Origin: Xanthomonas sp. DAR 35659
GTDB taxonomy: Bacteria; Pseudomonadota; Gammaproteobacteria; Xanthomonadales; Xanthomonadaceae
Direction of reading: 5' to 3'
Assembly: GCF_041242975.1 (NCBI RefSeq)
Contig: NZ_CP162488.1
Coordinates: forward strand, 2,036,001 to 2,100,000
Length of the DNA stretch: 64,000 nt
Below the pieces are notes generated by a model. That model was not told where the DNA came from and did not search any database. It saw only the letters and a program-made list of their open reading frames with translations. How positions within the stretch are numbered: the stretch's first letter is position 1; each line of letters starts with the position of its first letter. Of the stretch, positions 26,746 through 34,372 are shown one piece after another. A program made the translations under genes and the position numbers.

Positions 26746-27096
26746 TCAGCCCTTGTCCGGCTTGAGCAGCTCCAGCACCGCTTCGCGGCGCCGCGCCGGC
26801 AGGTTGCGATAGCGGGTCAGCAGCGCCTGCTCGTGCGTATCGTGCGCCTGCAGCGCGTAATCGGCCGGGCTGTCCTGCAGGCGCGCGCCGCTGTGGCCCT
26901 GGCCGCAGATCAACTCGTCCAGCGAACGCTTGAGCACGCCGCGCAGATTGGGCAGCAGGCGGAAGCTCGGCGTTTCGCGATCGTTTTCCCATGCCGACAC
27001 CGACGACTTGGTCACGCCCAGCGCGAAGCCCAACTGTTCCTGGGTCAGGCCGGCGGCTTTCCTGGCTTCGCGCAAACGGTCGCCGAAGCTTTTCAT
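26746..27096 (-). CDS. XRE-family (Cro/C1-type) HTH regulator
   Basis: The 116-residue protein has an N-terminal Cro/C1 helix-turn-helix (residues about 3-60: FGDRLREARKAAGLTQEQLGFALGVTKSSVSAWENDRETPS). A short C-terminal helical part (HEQALLTRYRNLPARRREAVLELLKP) resembles that of single-domain phage- or stress-type repressors. Start 27096 is preferred over the longer frame from 27141 because the domain begins immediately and an AAGG lies about 8 bases upstream. No adjacent toxin or partner gene is recognised. It is divergent from the small gene at 27378. Confidence 0.8.
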   Translation of the reverse strand: MKSFGDRLREARKAAGLTQEQLGFALGVTKSSVSAWENDRETPSFRLLPNLRGVLKRSLDELICGQGHSGARLQDSPADYALQAHDTHEQALLTRYRNLPARRREAVLELLKPDKG

Positions 27097-27166
27097 CGCG
27101 GTGGCCTTGCGGAGACGGGGGTTTACCAAGATATGGAGCATCCGTCACCTTGTCGTACAGGCATGC

Positions 27167-27196
27167 TTGACTCTAGATGTTCGGAAATTCGATACT
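27167..27196 (+). promoter_or_regulatory. Candidate sigma-70 promoter
   Basis: TTGACT (27167-27172), 18 bases, GATACT (27191-27196), in an AT-richer stretch between divergent genes. It would transcribe the small gene at 27378 with a leader of roughly 175 bases. Confidence 0.45.
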
Positions 27197-27377
27197 TTGG
27201 CGGTGCGGGACGCGCCGACGCGTGAGGACGCGCACGCCGGACAAGGACGACCGAGGAGTGCATGGTGTTTGGCCCGATCTCCATTGCCGTTGCAACGACG
27301 GTGCAGGGCGGCGCTGCGGCGTGGCGCGTCGTTGCCGCGATCGGCCATGGCCGCGACGCCGCGGCGGGAAACGGCAC

Positions 27378-27575
27378 ATGGCGACTTACGAAGTGAAACT
27401 CAGGCGCGTGGCGCAGCTGGAGCCGGCCCTGTACGTGCTGGTCCATGCCGCCAACGCCTACATCGCCGCGCGCGCCGCCGAGCGGCACAACCCGGGCTAC
27501 CGTGCGTACATGGTCGCGGTGTGGGTGGATGGCGTGCGTGTGGACATCGGCGCGTTCCGGCCACCGGATCGCTGA
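27378..27575 (+). CDS. Small uncharacterised protein (65 aa)
   Basis: The product opens MATYEVKLRRVAQLEPALYV and ends DGVRVDIGAFRPPDR. It looks like a compact alpha/beta domain with no signal peptide, membrane helix or Cys. The codon pattern is typical of genes in this window, with a candidate promoter at 27167-27196. I do not recognise a family. Confidence 0.45.
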   Translation: MATYEVKLRRVAQLEPALYVLVHAANAYIAARAAERHNPGYRAYMVAVWVDGVRVDIGAFRPPDR

Positions 27576-27713
27576 GTGCGCGCTGCGGCGAAGCGGGCCG
27601 ATGGCGGCGGGGTGGCGGCCGACTCTCGGCGCTGCCGCGATGCTTGCGCATCGCAACTTGCGCAGGCGATGCCGGGCGTCGCGCCGTGCGCGGCGCGGCG
27701 CGGCGCGGGCAAC

Positions 27714-27737
27714 AAAAAACCCGCCGCAGCGGGTTTT
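27714..27737 (-). terminator. Terminator of the first tRNA-Leu
   Basis: Read on the minus strand, AAAACCCGC-TGCG-GCGGGTTTT forms a 9-bp stem followed by further T residues, 26 bases after the tRNA 3' end. It is a textbook Rho-independent terminator. Confidence 0.85.
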
Positions 27738-27762
27738 CTCAACTCTGCCGACCTGTCGGTCG

Positions 27763-27847
<85 letters not shown>

Positions 27848-27861
27848 AACTCAGGCGCGGA

Positions 27862-27890
27862 ATTCTGCTGGCGGCAACGGGGGCTGTCAA
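27862..27890 (-). promoter_or_regulatory. Promoter of the first tRNA-Leu
   Basis: On the minus strand TTGACA (27890-27885), 17 bases, CAGAAT (27867-27862), 14 bp before the tRNA. The perfect -35 and 17-base spacing match a stable-RNA promoter. Confidence 0.75.
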
Positions 27891-28047
27891 GCGCTTCTTG
27901 CCGTCCGTCGCCGGCGTGGCAGCAGCGGGCGGGGGACGGAGAGCGCCATGTCGTGCATGGGGTCGGCTCGCGTCGCCGCAGCGGTGTCATGCACGGTGCG
28001 AGCTGATGGCATGCTGTGCGCTACCTGCATGGTCAAGGAGCATCGGG

Positions 28048-28560
28048 ATGGCCAGGACATCGAAGAAGCGCTGGCGGGCGATATTGGGCATGCTCGGACT
28101 TGCGGTGACGCAGTTCGCTGCTGCCCGTCCTCCTGCCACGCTGGACGACGTTGCGTTTCTCGCCGGATGCTGGGAGGGAAGTACCGGCGACGGCGGCTCG
28201 ATGCGTGAGACCTATACGTCGCCTCGCGCCGGCATGATGCTCGGCAACAGCCAGACGGTCCGTGGCGACCGGACGGAATTCTTCGAATTCATCCAGCTTG
28301 TTCAGACCGCCGACGGCGTCGTGTACCGGCCGATGCCCAATGCCAGTAGCGCGGCGAGCTTTTCGCTGGTTGCGGCGTCCGACCAGGACGCGGTCTTCGA
28401 GAACGCCGCCAATGACTTTCCTCAGCGCATCGCGTACCGCTACGACGGCGAGCGAACGCTGCTCGCCCGTATCGAGATGCTCAACGGGGACAAGCGGCAG
28501 TCGTTCGCGATGAAGGCCGTGCCTTGCGGCGGCGAGGCCCAGCGAAAGGCGCTGCGCTGA
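28048..28560 (+). CDS. DUF6265-type exported protein
   Basis: The 170-residue product has an N-terminal signal peptide (MARTSKKRWRAILGMLGLAVTQFAAA). The mature domain begins TLDDVAFLAGCWEGSTGDGGSMRETYTSPRAGMMLGNSQTVRG and ends in QRIAYRYDGERTLLARIEMLNG. The FLAGCWEG opening and lipocalin-like strand pattern match the DUF6265 family, function unknown. Start 28048 follows AAGGAG by 7 bases. It sits between two tRNA-Leu genes on the opposite strand. Confidence 0.75.
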   Translation: MARTSKKRWRAILGMLGLAVTQFAAARPPATLDDVAFLAGCWEGSTGDGGSMRETYTSPRAGMMLGNSQTVRGDRTEFFEFIQLVQTADGVVYRPMPNASSAASFSLVAASDQDAVFENAANDFPQRIAYRYDGERTLLARIEMLNGDKRQSFAMKAVPCGGEAQRKALR

Positions 28561-28726
28561 GCGTTGCTGCGTGGCCGAGTGGCCGAGTGGCAGACGCGCT
28601 GACGCCAGGGTGCGCGCTTGTGCTGTCGCGGCGGCCGATCGGCGGCGCTGGAAGCACTGTCGACCAGGCCTGCGACAGTGGCATGGAGTGGATGTTCGGC
28701 ATCCGCGTGGCCGGCGTCGCCAAATC

Positions 28727-28753
28727 AAAAAAAAACCCGCCGGAGCGGGATTT
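28727..28753 (-). terminator. Terminator of the second tRNA-Leu
   Basis: On the minus strand CCCGC-TCCG-GCGGG is followed by a run of nine T residues, 25 bases after the tRNA 3' end. It is a strong Rho-independent terminator. Confidence 0.85.
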
Positions 28754-28777
28754 CTTTCGAGCGTGTCGCTGTATCGA

Positions 28778-28864
28778 TGGTGCCCAGGAGAGGACTCGAA
28801 CCTCCACGAAGTTGCCCCCGCTAGCACCTGAAGCTAGTGCGTCTACCAATTCCGCCACCTGGGC
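28778..28864 (-). tRNA. tRNA-Leu (anticodon CAG)
   Basis: This 87-nt class II tRNA has encoded CCA, acceptor stem GCCCAGG/CCTGGGC, and anticodon stem CTAGC/GCTAG with loop TTCAGGT (CAG). The variable arm carries CGGGGGCAACTTCGTGG. Apart from one acceptor pair it is identical to the plus-strand copy at 29284-29370. Confidence 0.95.
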
Positions 28865-28878
28865 GATACAGGCCGAGG

Positions 28879-28907
28879 ATTGTGTAGGGCGGGTGTGAAT
28901 CTGTCAA
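28879..28907 (-). promoter_or_regulatory. Promoter of the second tRNA-Leu
   Basis: On the minus strand TTGACA (28907-28902), 17 bases, CACAAT (28884-28879), 14 bp before the tRNA. The arrangement is the same as for the first tRNA-Leu. Confidence 0.75.
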
Positions 28908-29240
28908 GCAACACGCAACGTGCCGGCCCGCGGCGCGGTGGTGAATCAGGTGCCAACACAATCGTATGGCGGTCGCAGCCGTGCGGTCGGCCGGGCAGGG
29001 CGAGCAACGCCGTGCTCAGATGCTGCTCCTGCCCGGATGCACTGCGTGGCGCCATCGGTGCGCCGTCGCGGCGGGCCAGAAAGTGGCGTTGCGATGTTCG
29101 CCGAGTGCGCCGCAGCCCGTTGGGAGGCGATGCGGGCGGACGCGTGGCCGAACTGGGTGTGGGTGCGCAGCGGTTGGCGCGCATGCAACGGCGCGCAGGG
29201 GCCGCGTCTCGACTGCCGGCGGGCACCCGCGCGCGCCGCG
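28908..29240. other. Gap between divergent tRNA-Leu genes
   Basis: Apart from the tRNA promoters at its two ends, I see no gene, RNA or repeat in these 333 bases. Open frames here lack ribosome-binding sites and recognisable sequence. Confidence 0.5.
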
Positions 29241-29269
29241 TTGACAAGCGGGTACGTAGCCTGGAGAAT
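29241..29269 (+). promoter_or_regulatory. Promoter of the third tRNA-Leu
   Basis: TTGACA (29241-29246), 17 bases, GAGAAT (29264-29269), ending 14 bp before the tRNA. A GC-rich discriminator (GGCGGCGCCC) follows the -10 box, as in stringently controlled promoters. Confidence 0.7.
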
Positions 29270-29283
29270 AGGCGGCGCCCATC

Positions 29284-29370
29284 GCCCAGATGGCGGAATT
29301 GGTAGACGCACTAGCTTCAGGTGCTAGCGGGGGCAACTTCGTGGAGGTTCGAGTCCTCTTCTGGGCACCA
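29284..29370 (+). tRNA. tRNA-Leu (anticodon CAG)
   Basis: This 87-nt class II tRNA has encoded CCA. The acceptor stem is GCCCAGA/TCTGGGC, with a compensated A-T pair where the minus-strand copies have G-C. The anticodon stem CTAGC/GCTAG has loop TTCAGGT (CAG). It lies 140 bp before rnr. Confidence 0.95.
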
Positions 29371-29509
29371 AATGCAACACTGCGGAAGCGCTGGGCTTCC
29401 GCAACGACCGGCCCGCTGACGCGGGCTTCGTCGTTTCTGGGGCCGCGGTCGGCGCGCGCGCGGCCTCCGCTTCGCTTGGCGGCAACCTGCATGGGAGTAC
29501 CATGCGCGG

Positions 29510-31972
29510 ATGACAACTCGCAAAAGCAAGTCCGGCAAGTCCGGCAAATCCGCATCCCACGACACACCCACCAGCAAGGCCGCCACCCCGGCGGCGCCCG
29601 CGCCGAAGAAATCCAGGCTGCCGGCGTGGATGCCGAGCCTGCCCAGTTTCCTGCGGCGCACCCCCAAGCCGCCGCTGCAACCGCTGCATCCGCCCGAACC
29701 CGCCGCGCCGGCACGCAAGTCGGCGGCCGCGGCGCCGGCTGCCGTGGTCGACCCGTTCGCCGCGCGCGAGGCCCAGCGCTATGCCGAGCCCATCGCCAGC
29801 CGCGAGGCGATCCTGCAGTTGCTCGACCGCTGCGACGGCCCGCAGACCCTGGAAGAACTGGCGGCGCAACTCGGCCTGACCGAGCCCTCGCGCATGGAGG
29901 CGTTGAGCAAGCGCCTGGGCGCGATGCTGCGCGAGGCGCAACTGGTGCAGAACCGCCGCGGCGGCTACGCGCCGGTGCAGCAGACCAATTTGATCCCCGG
30001 CGTGGTGATCGCCAACCCCGACGGCTTCGGCTTCCTGCGCCCGGACGAGGGCGGCGACGACCTGTTCCTGCCGCCCTACGAGATGCGCAAGGTGCTGCAC
30101 GGCGATCGCGCCCTGGCCAACGTCACCGGCATCGACCGCCGCGGCCGCCGCGAAGGCAGCATCGCGCGCGTGCTGGAGCGCGGCCTGACTCGGCTGATCG
30201 GCCGGTTCAGCCTGGAAGGCGGTATCGCCTACGTGGTGCCCGACGACAAGCGCATCCAGCGCAACGTGCAGATCCCCATCGACGCCACCGGCGAGGCCCG
30301 CGACGGCCAGTTGGTGGTGTGCGAACTCACCTCGACCCCGGACGGGCGGCGCCCGCCGATCGGCAAGATCATCGCGGTGCTCGGCGACAAGCTGACCCCA
30401 TCGCTGCTGGTGGAGGCGGCGATCCACGGCCACGAGCTGCCGTACGAATTCCCGCAGGAGGTGCTGGACGAAGCCGCGGCGGTGCCGCTGACGGTGGAGC
30501 CGGCCGCGGTCAAGGGTCGCGTGGACCTGCGACAGACGCCGCTGGTGACCATCGACGGCGCCGACGCCAAGGACTTCGACGACGCGGTGTTCTGCGAAGC
30601 CAACGCCGACGGCTTCCGCCTGGTGGTGGCGATCGCCGACGTGTCGCACTACGTGCGCCCCGGCACGCCGTTGGACACCGAGGCGGTGCGGCGCGCGACC
30701 TCCGTGTACTTCCCCGGTTTCGTGGTGCCGATGCTGCCGGAGACGCTGTCCAACGGCATCTGTTCGCTCAATCCCAAGGTCGACCGCATGTGCTTCGTCT
30801 GCGACATGCAGATCGATCGCCAGGGCGAGGTGGCCGGAGCGCGCTTCTACGAGGCGGTGATGAACTCGCACGCGCGGCTCACCTACGACCAGGTGTGGCA
30901 GGCGGTGGGCGAGAAGGACGAGCAGGTGCGCAAGGACGTGGCCGCGGTGCTGCCGCACCTGGAGCGCCTGCACCAGCTGTACCAGGTGCTGGCCAAGGCG
31001 CGTTCGCGCCGCGGCGCGATCGAGTTCGAGACCTCCGAAGTGCGTTTCGTGCTCGACAACACCGGCGAGGTGACCCAGGCCGGCATGCTGGTGCGCAACG
31101 ACGCGCACAAGCTGATCGAGGAGTGCATGATCGCCGCCAATGTGGCTGCGGCGCGGCATCTGCTGGAGGCGCGCATCCCGGCCCCGTACCGCGTGCACGA
31201 GCGGCCGCCGGAGTCCAAGTACGCCGACCTGCTGGAGTTCCTCAAGGAATTCAAGCTGAGCCTGCCGCCGTGGAACAAGGTGGTGCCGGGCGACTACACC
31301 AAGCTGCTGAAGAAGGTGCGCGAGCGCCCCGACGCGGCGCTGCTGGAGTCGGTGTTGCTGCGCAGCCAGAGCATGGCGGTGTACTCGCCGGACAACGCCG
31401 GCCACTTCGGCCTGGCGCTGGAGGCCTACGCGCACTTCACCTCGCCGATCCGCCGCTATCCGGACCTGCTGGTGCACCGCGCGATCAAGTACGCGCTGAC
31501 CCGCGGCGCGCCGGACAAGTATCTGTATTCGCCGCGCGAGATGGCGGCGCTGGCGCTGCAGTGCTCCGAGCGCGAGCGCCGCGCCGACGAGGCCGAGCGC
31601 GAGGTCGACGAGCGCTACCGCGCGGCATGGATGGAGAAGCATGTCGGCGGCCAGTTCGACGGCGTGGTCAGCGGCGTCACCAGCTTCGGCCTGTTCGTGG
31701 AGCTGGACCAGTCCAAGGTCAATGGCCTGATCCACGTGACCCAGTTGCCGCAGGACTATTACCAGTTCGACGCGGTACGCAAGACATTGACGGGCGAGCG
31801 CCGCGGGATGCAGTTCCGGCTCGGCGACCGGGTCCGTATCCTGGTGCTCAAGGCCAGCATGGAAGAGCGCAAGATCGACTTCCGCCTGGTCGTGGAAGGC
31901 GAGCCGTTGACCGACATGGCGCCGCCGCCCGAACGCGGGCAGCCGGCCAAGCGCAAGAAAAAGAAGTACTGA
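29510..31972 (+). CDS. rnr: Ribonuclease R (3'-5' exoribonuclease)
   Basis: The 820-residue RNase II/R family enzyme degrades structured RNA. Residues 1-85 are a basic, Ala/Pro/Lys-rich extension. A winged-helix (about 95-150) and cold-shock RNA-binding domains follow, then the RNB catalytic core with the Asp cluster TIDGADAKDFDDAV at 347-360. SFTSPIRRYPDLLVHR-type residues appear as AHFTSPIRRYPDLLVHR. An S1 domain spans about 711-795 (GVVSGVTSFGLFVELDQSKVNGLIHV), and the tail is Lys-rich (KRKKKKY) as in RNase R. The gene is usually followed by rlmB; here a GFA-type gene intervenes. Confidence 0.96.
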   Translation: MTTRKSKSGKSGKSASHDTPTSKAATPAAPAPKKSRLPAWMPSLPSFLRRTPKPPLQPLHPPEPAAPARKSAAAAPAAVVDPFAAREAQRYAEPIASREAILQLLDRCDGPQTLEELAAQLGLTEPSRMEALSKRLGAMLREAQLVQNRRGGYAPVQQTNLIPGVVIANPDGFGFLRPDEGGDDLFLPPYEMRKVLHGDRALANVTGIDRRGRREGSIARVLERGLTRLIGRFSLEGGIAYVVPDDKRIQRNVQIPIDATGEARDGQLVVCELTSTPDGRRPPIGKIIAVLGDKLTPSLLVEAAIHGHELPYEFPQEVLDEAAAVPLTVEPAAVKGRVDLRQTPLVTIDGADAKDFDDAVFCEANADGFRLVVAIADVSHYVRPGTPLDTEAVRRATSVYFPGFVVPMLPETLSNGICSLNPKVDRMCFVCDMQIDRQGEVAGARFYEAVMNSHARLTYDQVWQAVGEKDEQVRKDVAAVLPHLERLHQLYQVLAKARSRRGAIEFETSEVRFVLDNTGEVTQAGMLVRNDAHKLIEECMIAANVAAARHLLEARIPAPYRVHERPPESKYADLLEFLKEFKLSLPPWNKVVPGDYTKLLKKVRERPDAALLESVLLRSQSMAVYSPDNAGHFGLALEAYAHFTSPIRRYPDLLVHRAIKYALTRGAPDKYLYSPREMAALALQCSERERRADEAEREVDERYRAAWMEKHVGGQFDGVVSGVTSFGLFVELDQSKVNGLIHVTQLPQDYYQFDAVRKTLTGERRGMQFRLGDRVRILVLKASMEERKIDFRLVVEGEPLTDMAPPPERGQPAKRKKKKY

Positions 31973-32244
31973 CGGCGCGGTGCCGCGGCGGGTCGCCGCG
32001 CGCGCACCGCGATCGCGCCATCGGCGCGGCCGAGGCCGCGCCGGGGCAGGCGTGCGCCGAACCGGCCACGCTCGGCCGATCGGCGCTGTCCACGGCGGCC
32101 CTCGGTCCGGCGTCGTCGCCGGCCGCGGACGTACCGCATCTGCACGAGGATCTGCAGCCGCGGACGTGGCCTGCCGCAGTCGTCACTCGCAACTCTGGTA
32201 AAAGGTCGGTGTCACGCAGTGCGCAACCGCATCCGGGAGCAGAC

Positions 32245-32715
32245 ATGGAGTACGACCAATACAGCGGCGGTTGCCAGTGCGGCGCGGTGCGCTTCCGGGT
32301 GCGTGGCCGGCTCGACGACGCCTCGATCTGCCATTGCCGGATGTGCCAGAAGGCGTTCGGCGCGTACTACGCGCCGCTGGTGTCCACGCGCGGCGCGGAG
32401 TTGGAGTGGACGCGGGGGACGCCGAAGCGCTTCCAGTCCTCCAACCTGGTGCGGCGCGGCTTTTGCGCCGACTGCGGCACGCCGCTGACCTACGAGGCGC
32501 CGGACGGCGTCGCCGTGGCCGCCGGTGCGTTCGACGATCCGGCCGCGCTGCCGCCGCGCATCCAGTACGGTCTGGAAGGCAAGCTGCCGTTCGTGGACGC
32601 ACTGCACCGGCTGACCGCGATCCGCACCGACGCCGACCTGGATGCGGCGCCGTTCCTGGCGGAGCTGGTGTCGTACCAGCATCCCGACCACGACACCGAG
32701 CGCTGGCCGGACTGA
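32245..32715 (+). CDS. GFA-family (CENP-V/GFA domain) zinc protein
   Basis: The 156-residue single-domain protein has the GFA zinc signature: C10-x-C12 (GGCQCGAVRF), C29-x-C31-x2-C34 (CHCRMC) and a later C-x2-C (FCADCGTPL). The family takes its name from glutathione-dependent formaldehyde-activating enzyme, but most members have unknown reactions. Start 32245 follows GGGAG. It stands between rnr and rlmB and appears to be an insertion in that usually adjacent pair. Confidence 0.88.
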   Translation: MEYDQYSGGCQCGAVRFRVRGRLDDASICHCRMCQKAFGAYYAPLVSTRGAELEWTRGTPKRFQSSNLVRRGFCADCGTPLTYEAPDGVAVAAGAFDDPAALPPRIQYGLEGKLPFVDALHRLTAIRTDADLDAAPFLAELVSYQHPDHDTERWPD

Positions 32716-33150
32716 GTCAGGGCGCTGGCCGACCGAGCCACTGCAGCCTCGCTCGCCGCGTTAGCCTGCAAGACGGTCTGTCGCCGCTCGACTACGCCAT
32801 CGCCGCCCCGGGCCACACGCTGCGCGATGACGTGATGCGGACGATGCCGCTGGCTGCCTGCCGATCCTCCGCCGCACGATGGCGCAGGCGTTCCGATGCG
32901 GTTCCGCAGCCGCTGGCCACCCCGAGCCGACGCCTCGTGTAGGAGCGGCTTCAGCCGCGACGCGCGCGGCCCGAGCGCCGCGCCGACGGCCGAGGCGCGG
33001 CCGCGTCCTTGCGCGCAGGAATCAACAGGCCACAGACGCCGCACTTCCGATTCCCCATTCCCGATTCCCCATTCCCAGCCCCCCACCCATGTGACGCGAG
33101 CAGCCGCAACGCCTACCATGCCCGCTTTCCTTCCTCGCAGTCCCCGCCTC
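32716..33150. other. Gap before rlmB with half a REP element and short repeats
   Basis: GTAGGAGCGGCTT at 32939-32951, continued by CAGCCGCGAC, is one arm of the window's REP-like palindrome without its partner arm. At about 33048-33077 the sequence CGATTCCCCATTCC occurs twice in tandem. A related GATTCCC doublet occurs at 16843-16857 beside parC. No gene is seen. Confidence 0.6.
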
Positions 33151-33897
33151 ATGAGCAAGCAGAACCAGTGGATCGTCGGCGTCAACGCCGTGGCTTCGTC
33201 GATCGAGAACGATGCCGACAACGTGCGCGAGGTGCTGGTCGAGGCGGGCAGCAAGAACCCGCGGCTGGTGGAGATCGAGGAGAACGCGCGGCGCAAGGGC
33301 ATCGAGGTGCGGCGGGTCAACACCCAGGCGCTGGACGGCGTCGGCGGCGCGGTACGCCACCAGGGCGTGGCGGCGCGCTATGCCGCGGCGCGCACCTGGG
33401 GCGAGAACGAGCTGGAAGGCCTGGTCGCCGCCGCCGAGGGCCGCGCGTTGCTGCTGGTGCTCGACGGTGTGCAGGATCCGCACAATCTCGGCGCCTGCCT
33501 GCGCAGCGCGGCGGCGGCCGGCGCCACCGCGGTGGTGATCCCCAAGGACAAGTCGGCGCCGGTCAACGCCACCGTGCGCAAGACCTCGGCCGGCGCCGCC
33601 GACCGCATTCCGATCGTGGCGGTGACCAACCTGGCGCGCTGCCTGCGCGACCTGCAGAAGCAGGGCGTGTGGATCTACGGCCTGGTCGGCGAGGCCGAGA
33701 CCTCGCTGTACTCGCAGGATCTGCGCGGCAACGTGGCGCTGGTGCTGGGCGGCGAGTCCGACGGCCTGCGCCGGCTGACCCGCGAACATTGCGACGGCCT
33801 GGTCAAGATCCCGATGCCGGGCGACATCGAAAGCCTCAACGTGTCGGTGGCGACCGGCGTGACCCTGTTCGAGGCGGTACGGCAACGCATGGGCTGA
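33151..33897 (+). CDS. rlmB: 23S rRNA (guanosine-2251-2'-O)-methyltransferase
   Basis: The 248-residue SpoU-class (SPOUT, trefoil-knot) methyltransferase methylates the ribose of G2251 in the 23S rRNA P-loop with SAM. The N-terminal substrate-binding domain (GVNAVASSIENDADNVREVLVE) is followed by the three knot motifs: LVLDGVQDPHNLGACLRSA, ALVLGGESDGLRRL and IPMPGDIESLNVSVATGVTLFE. ATG 33151 places GVNAV at the usual distance from the N-terminus; upstream in-frame codons give non-conserved sequence. Confidence 0.95.
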   Translation: MSKQNQWIVGVNAVASSIENDADNVREVLVEAGSKNPRLVEIEENARRKGIEVRRVNTQALDGVGGAVRHQGVAARYAAARTWGENELEGLVAAAEGRALLLVLDGVQDPHNLGACLRSAAAAGATAVVIPKDKSAPVNATVRKTSAGAADRIPIVAVTNLARCLRDLQKQGVWIYGLVGEAETSLYSQDLRGNVALVLGGESDGLRRLTREHCDGLVKIPMPGDIESLNVSVATGVTLFEAVRQRMG

Positions 33898-34372
33898 GCG
33901 CCGCGTCGCCGCCACGGTCGCGCTGCTTCGGTGAGCGGCGACAAGGCAGGCCCCTCTCCCACAGGGAGAGGGGGTGGGGTGAGGGTGGGGCGAAGCCCCT
34001 CGCGGAGTGATGGCGACGCTAGGCTTCGCCGGTACCCTGATCCGCTCCGCGGCGGTGGCTTTTTTCATGAGGCTTCGCACGTACCCTCATCCGCCCCCTT
34101 CGGGGGCACCTTCTCCCGGGGGAGAAGGGGGGGCGCATGCGGTTCGGCTCGACTGGCGTGAAGTCTTCACGCGACGCTTGCTTCGGTTTTGCTACGGCCC
34201 CGCCCGCAACGCCGGTTTTTTGCCTACCATTGGCGATTGCCCCGCGTTCCGTTCGGTAAATGATTCCGCGTCACCCCCTTTTCGTCGATGCCGACCTCTC
34301 GTGCCAGAGGCCTGTCGTGCCGCGCCTGCGCCGGATCGGGTCGGGACGGTGAACGCCATCGGGGGGAGGGGG
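33898..34372. other. 475-bp gap with inverted repeats
   Basis: Two hairpin-forming C/G-rich repeats lie here: CCCTCTCCC-ACA-GGGAGAGGG at 33952-33972, and CCTTCTCC-CGGG-GGAGAAGG at 34109-34128, the latter preceded by GCCCCC-TTC-GGGGGC. They resemble the dispersed intergenic 'CTCTCCC' repeats common in xanthomonads. GTACCCT(G/C)ATCCG also occurs twice (about 34031 and 34081). I see no gene; a frame that extends the diguanylate-cyclase gene upstream runs through these repeats and is rejected. Confidence 0.55.

Noticed and set aside
33048..33079. Short tandem repeats that might be a CRISPR array
   Set aside because: Only two contiguous copies of a 14-base motif without spacers; it is a simple intergenic repeat.
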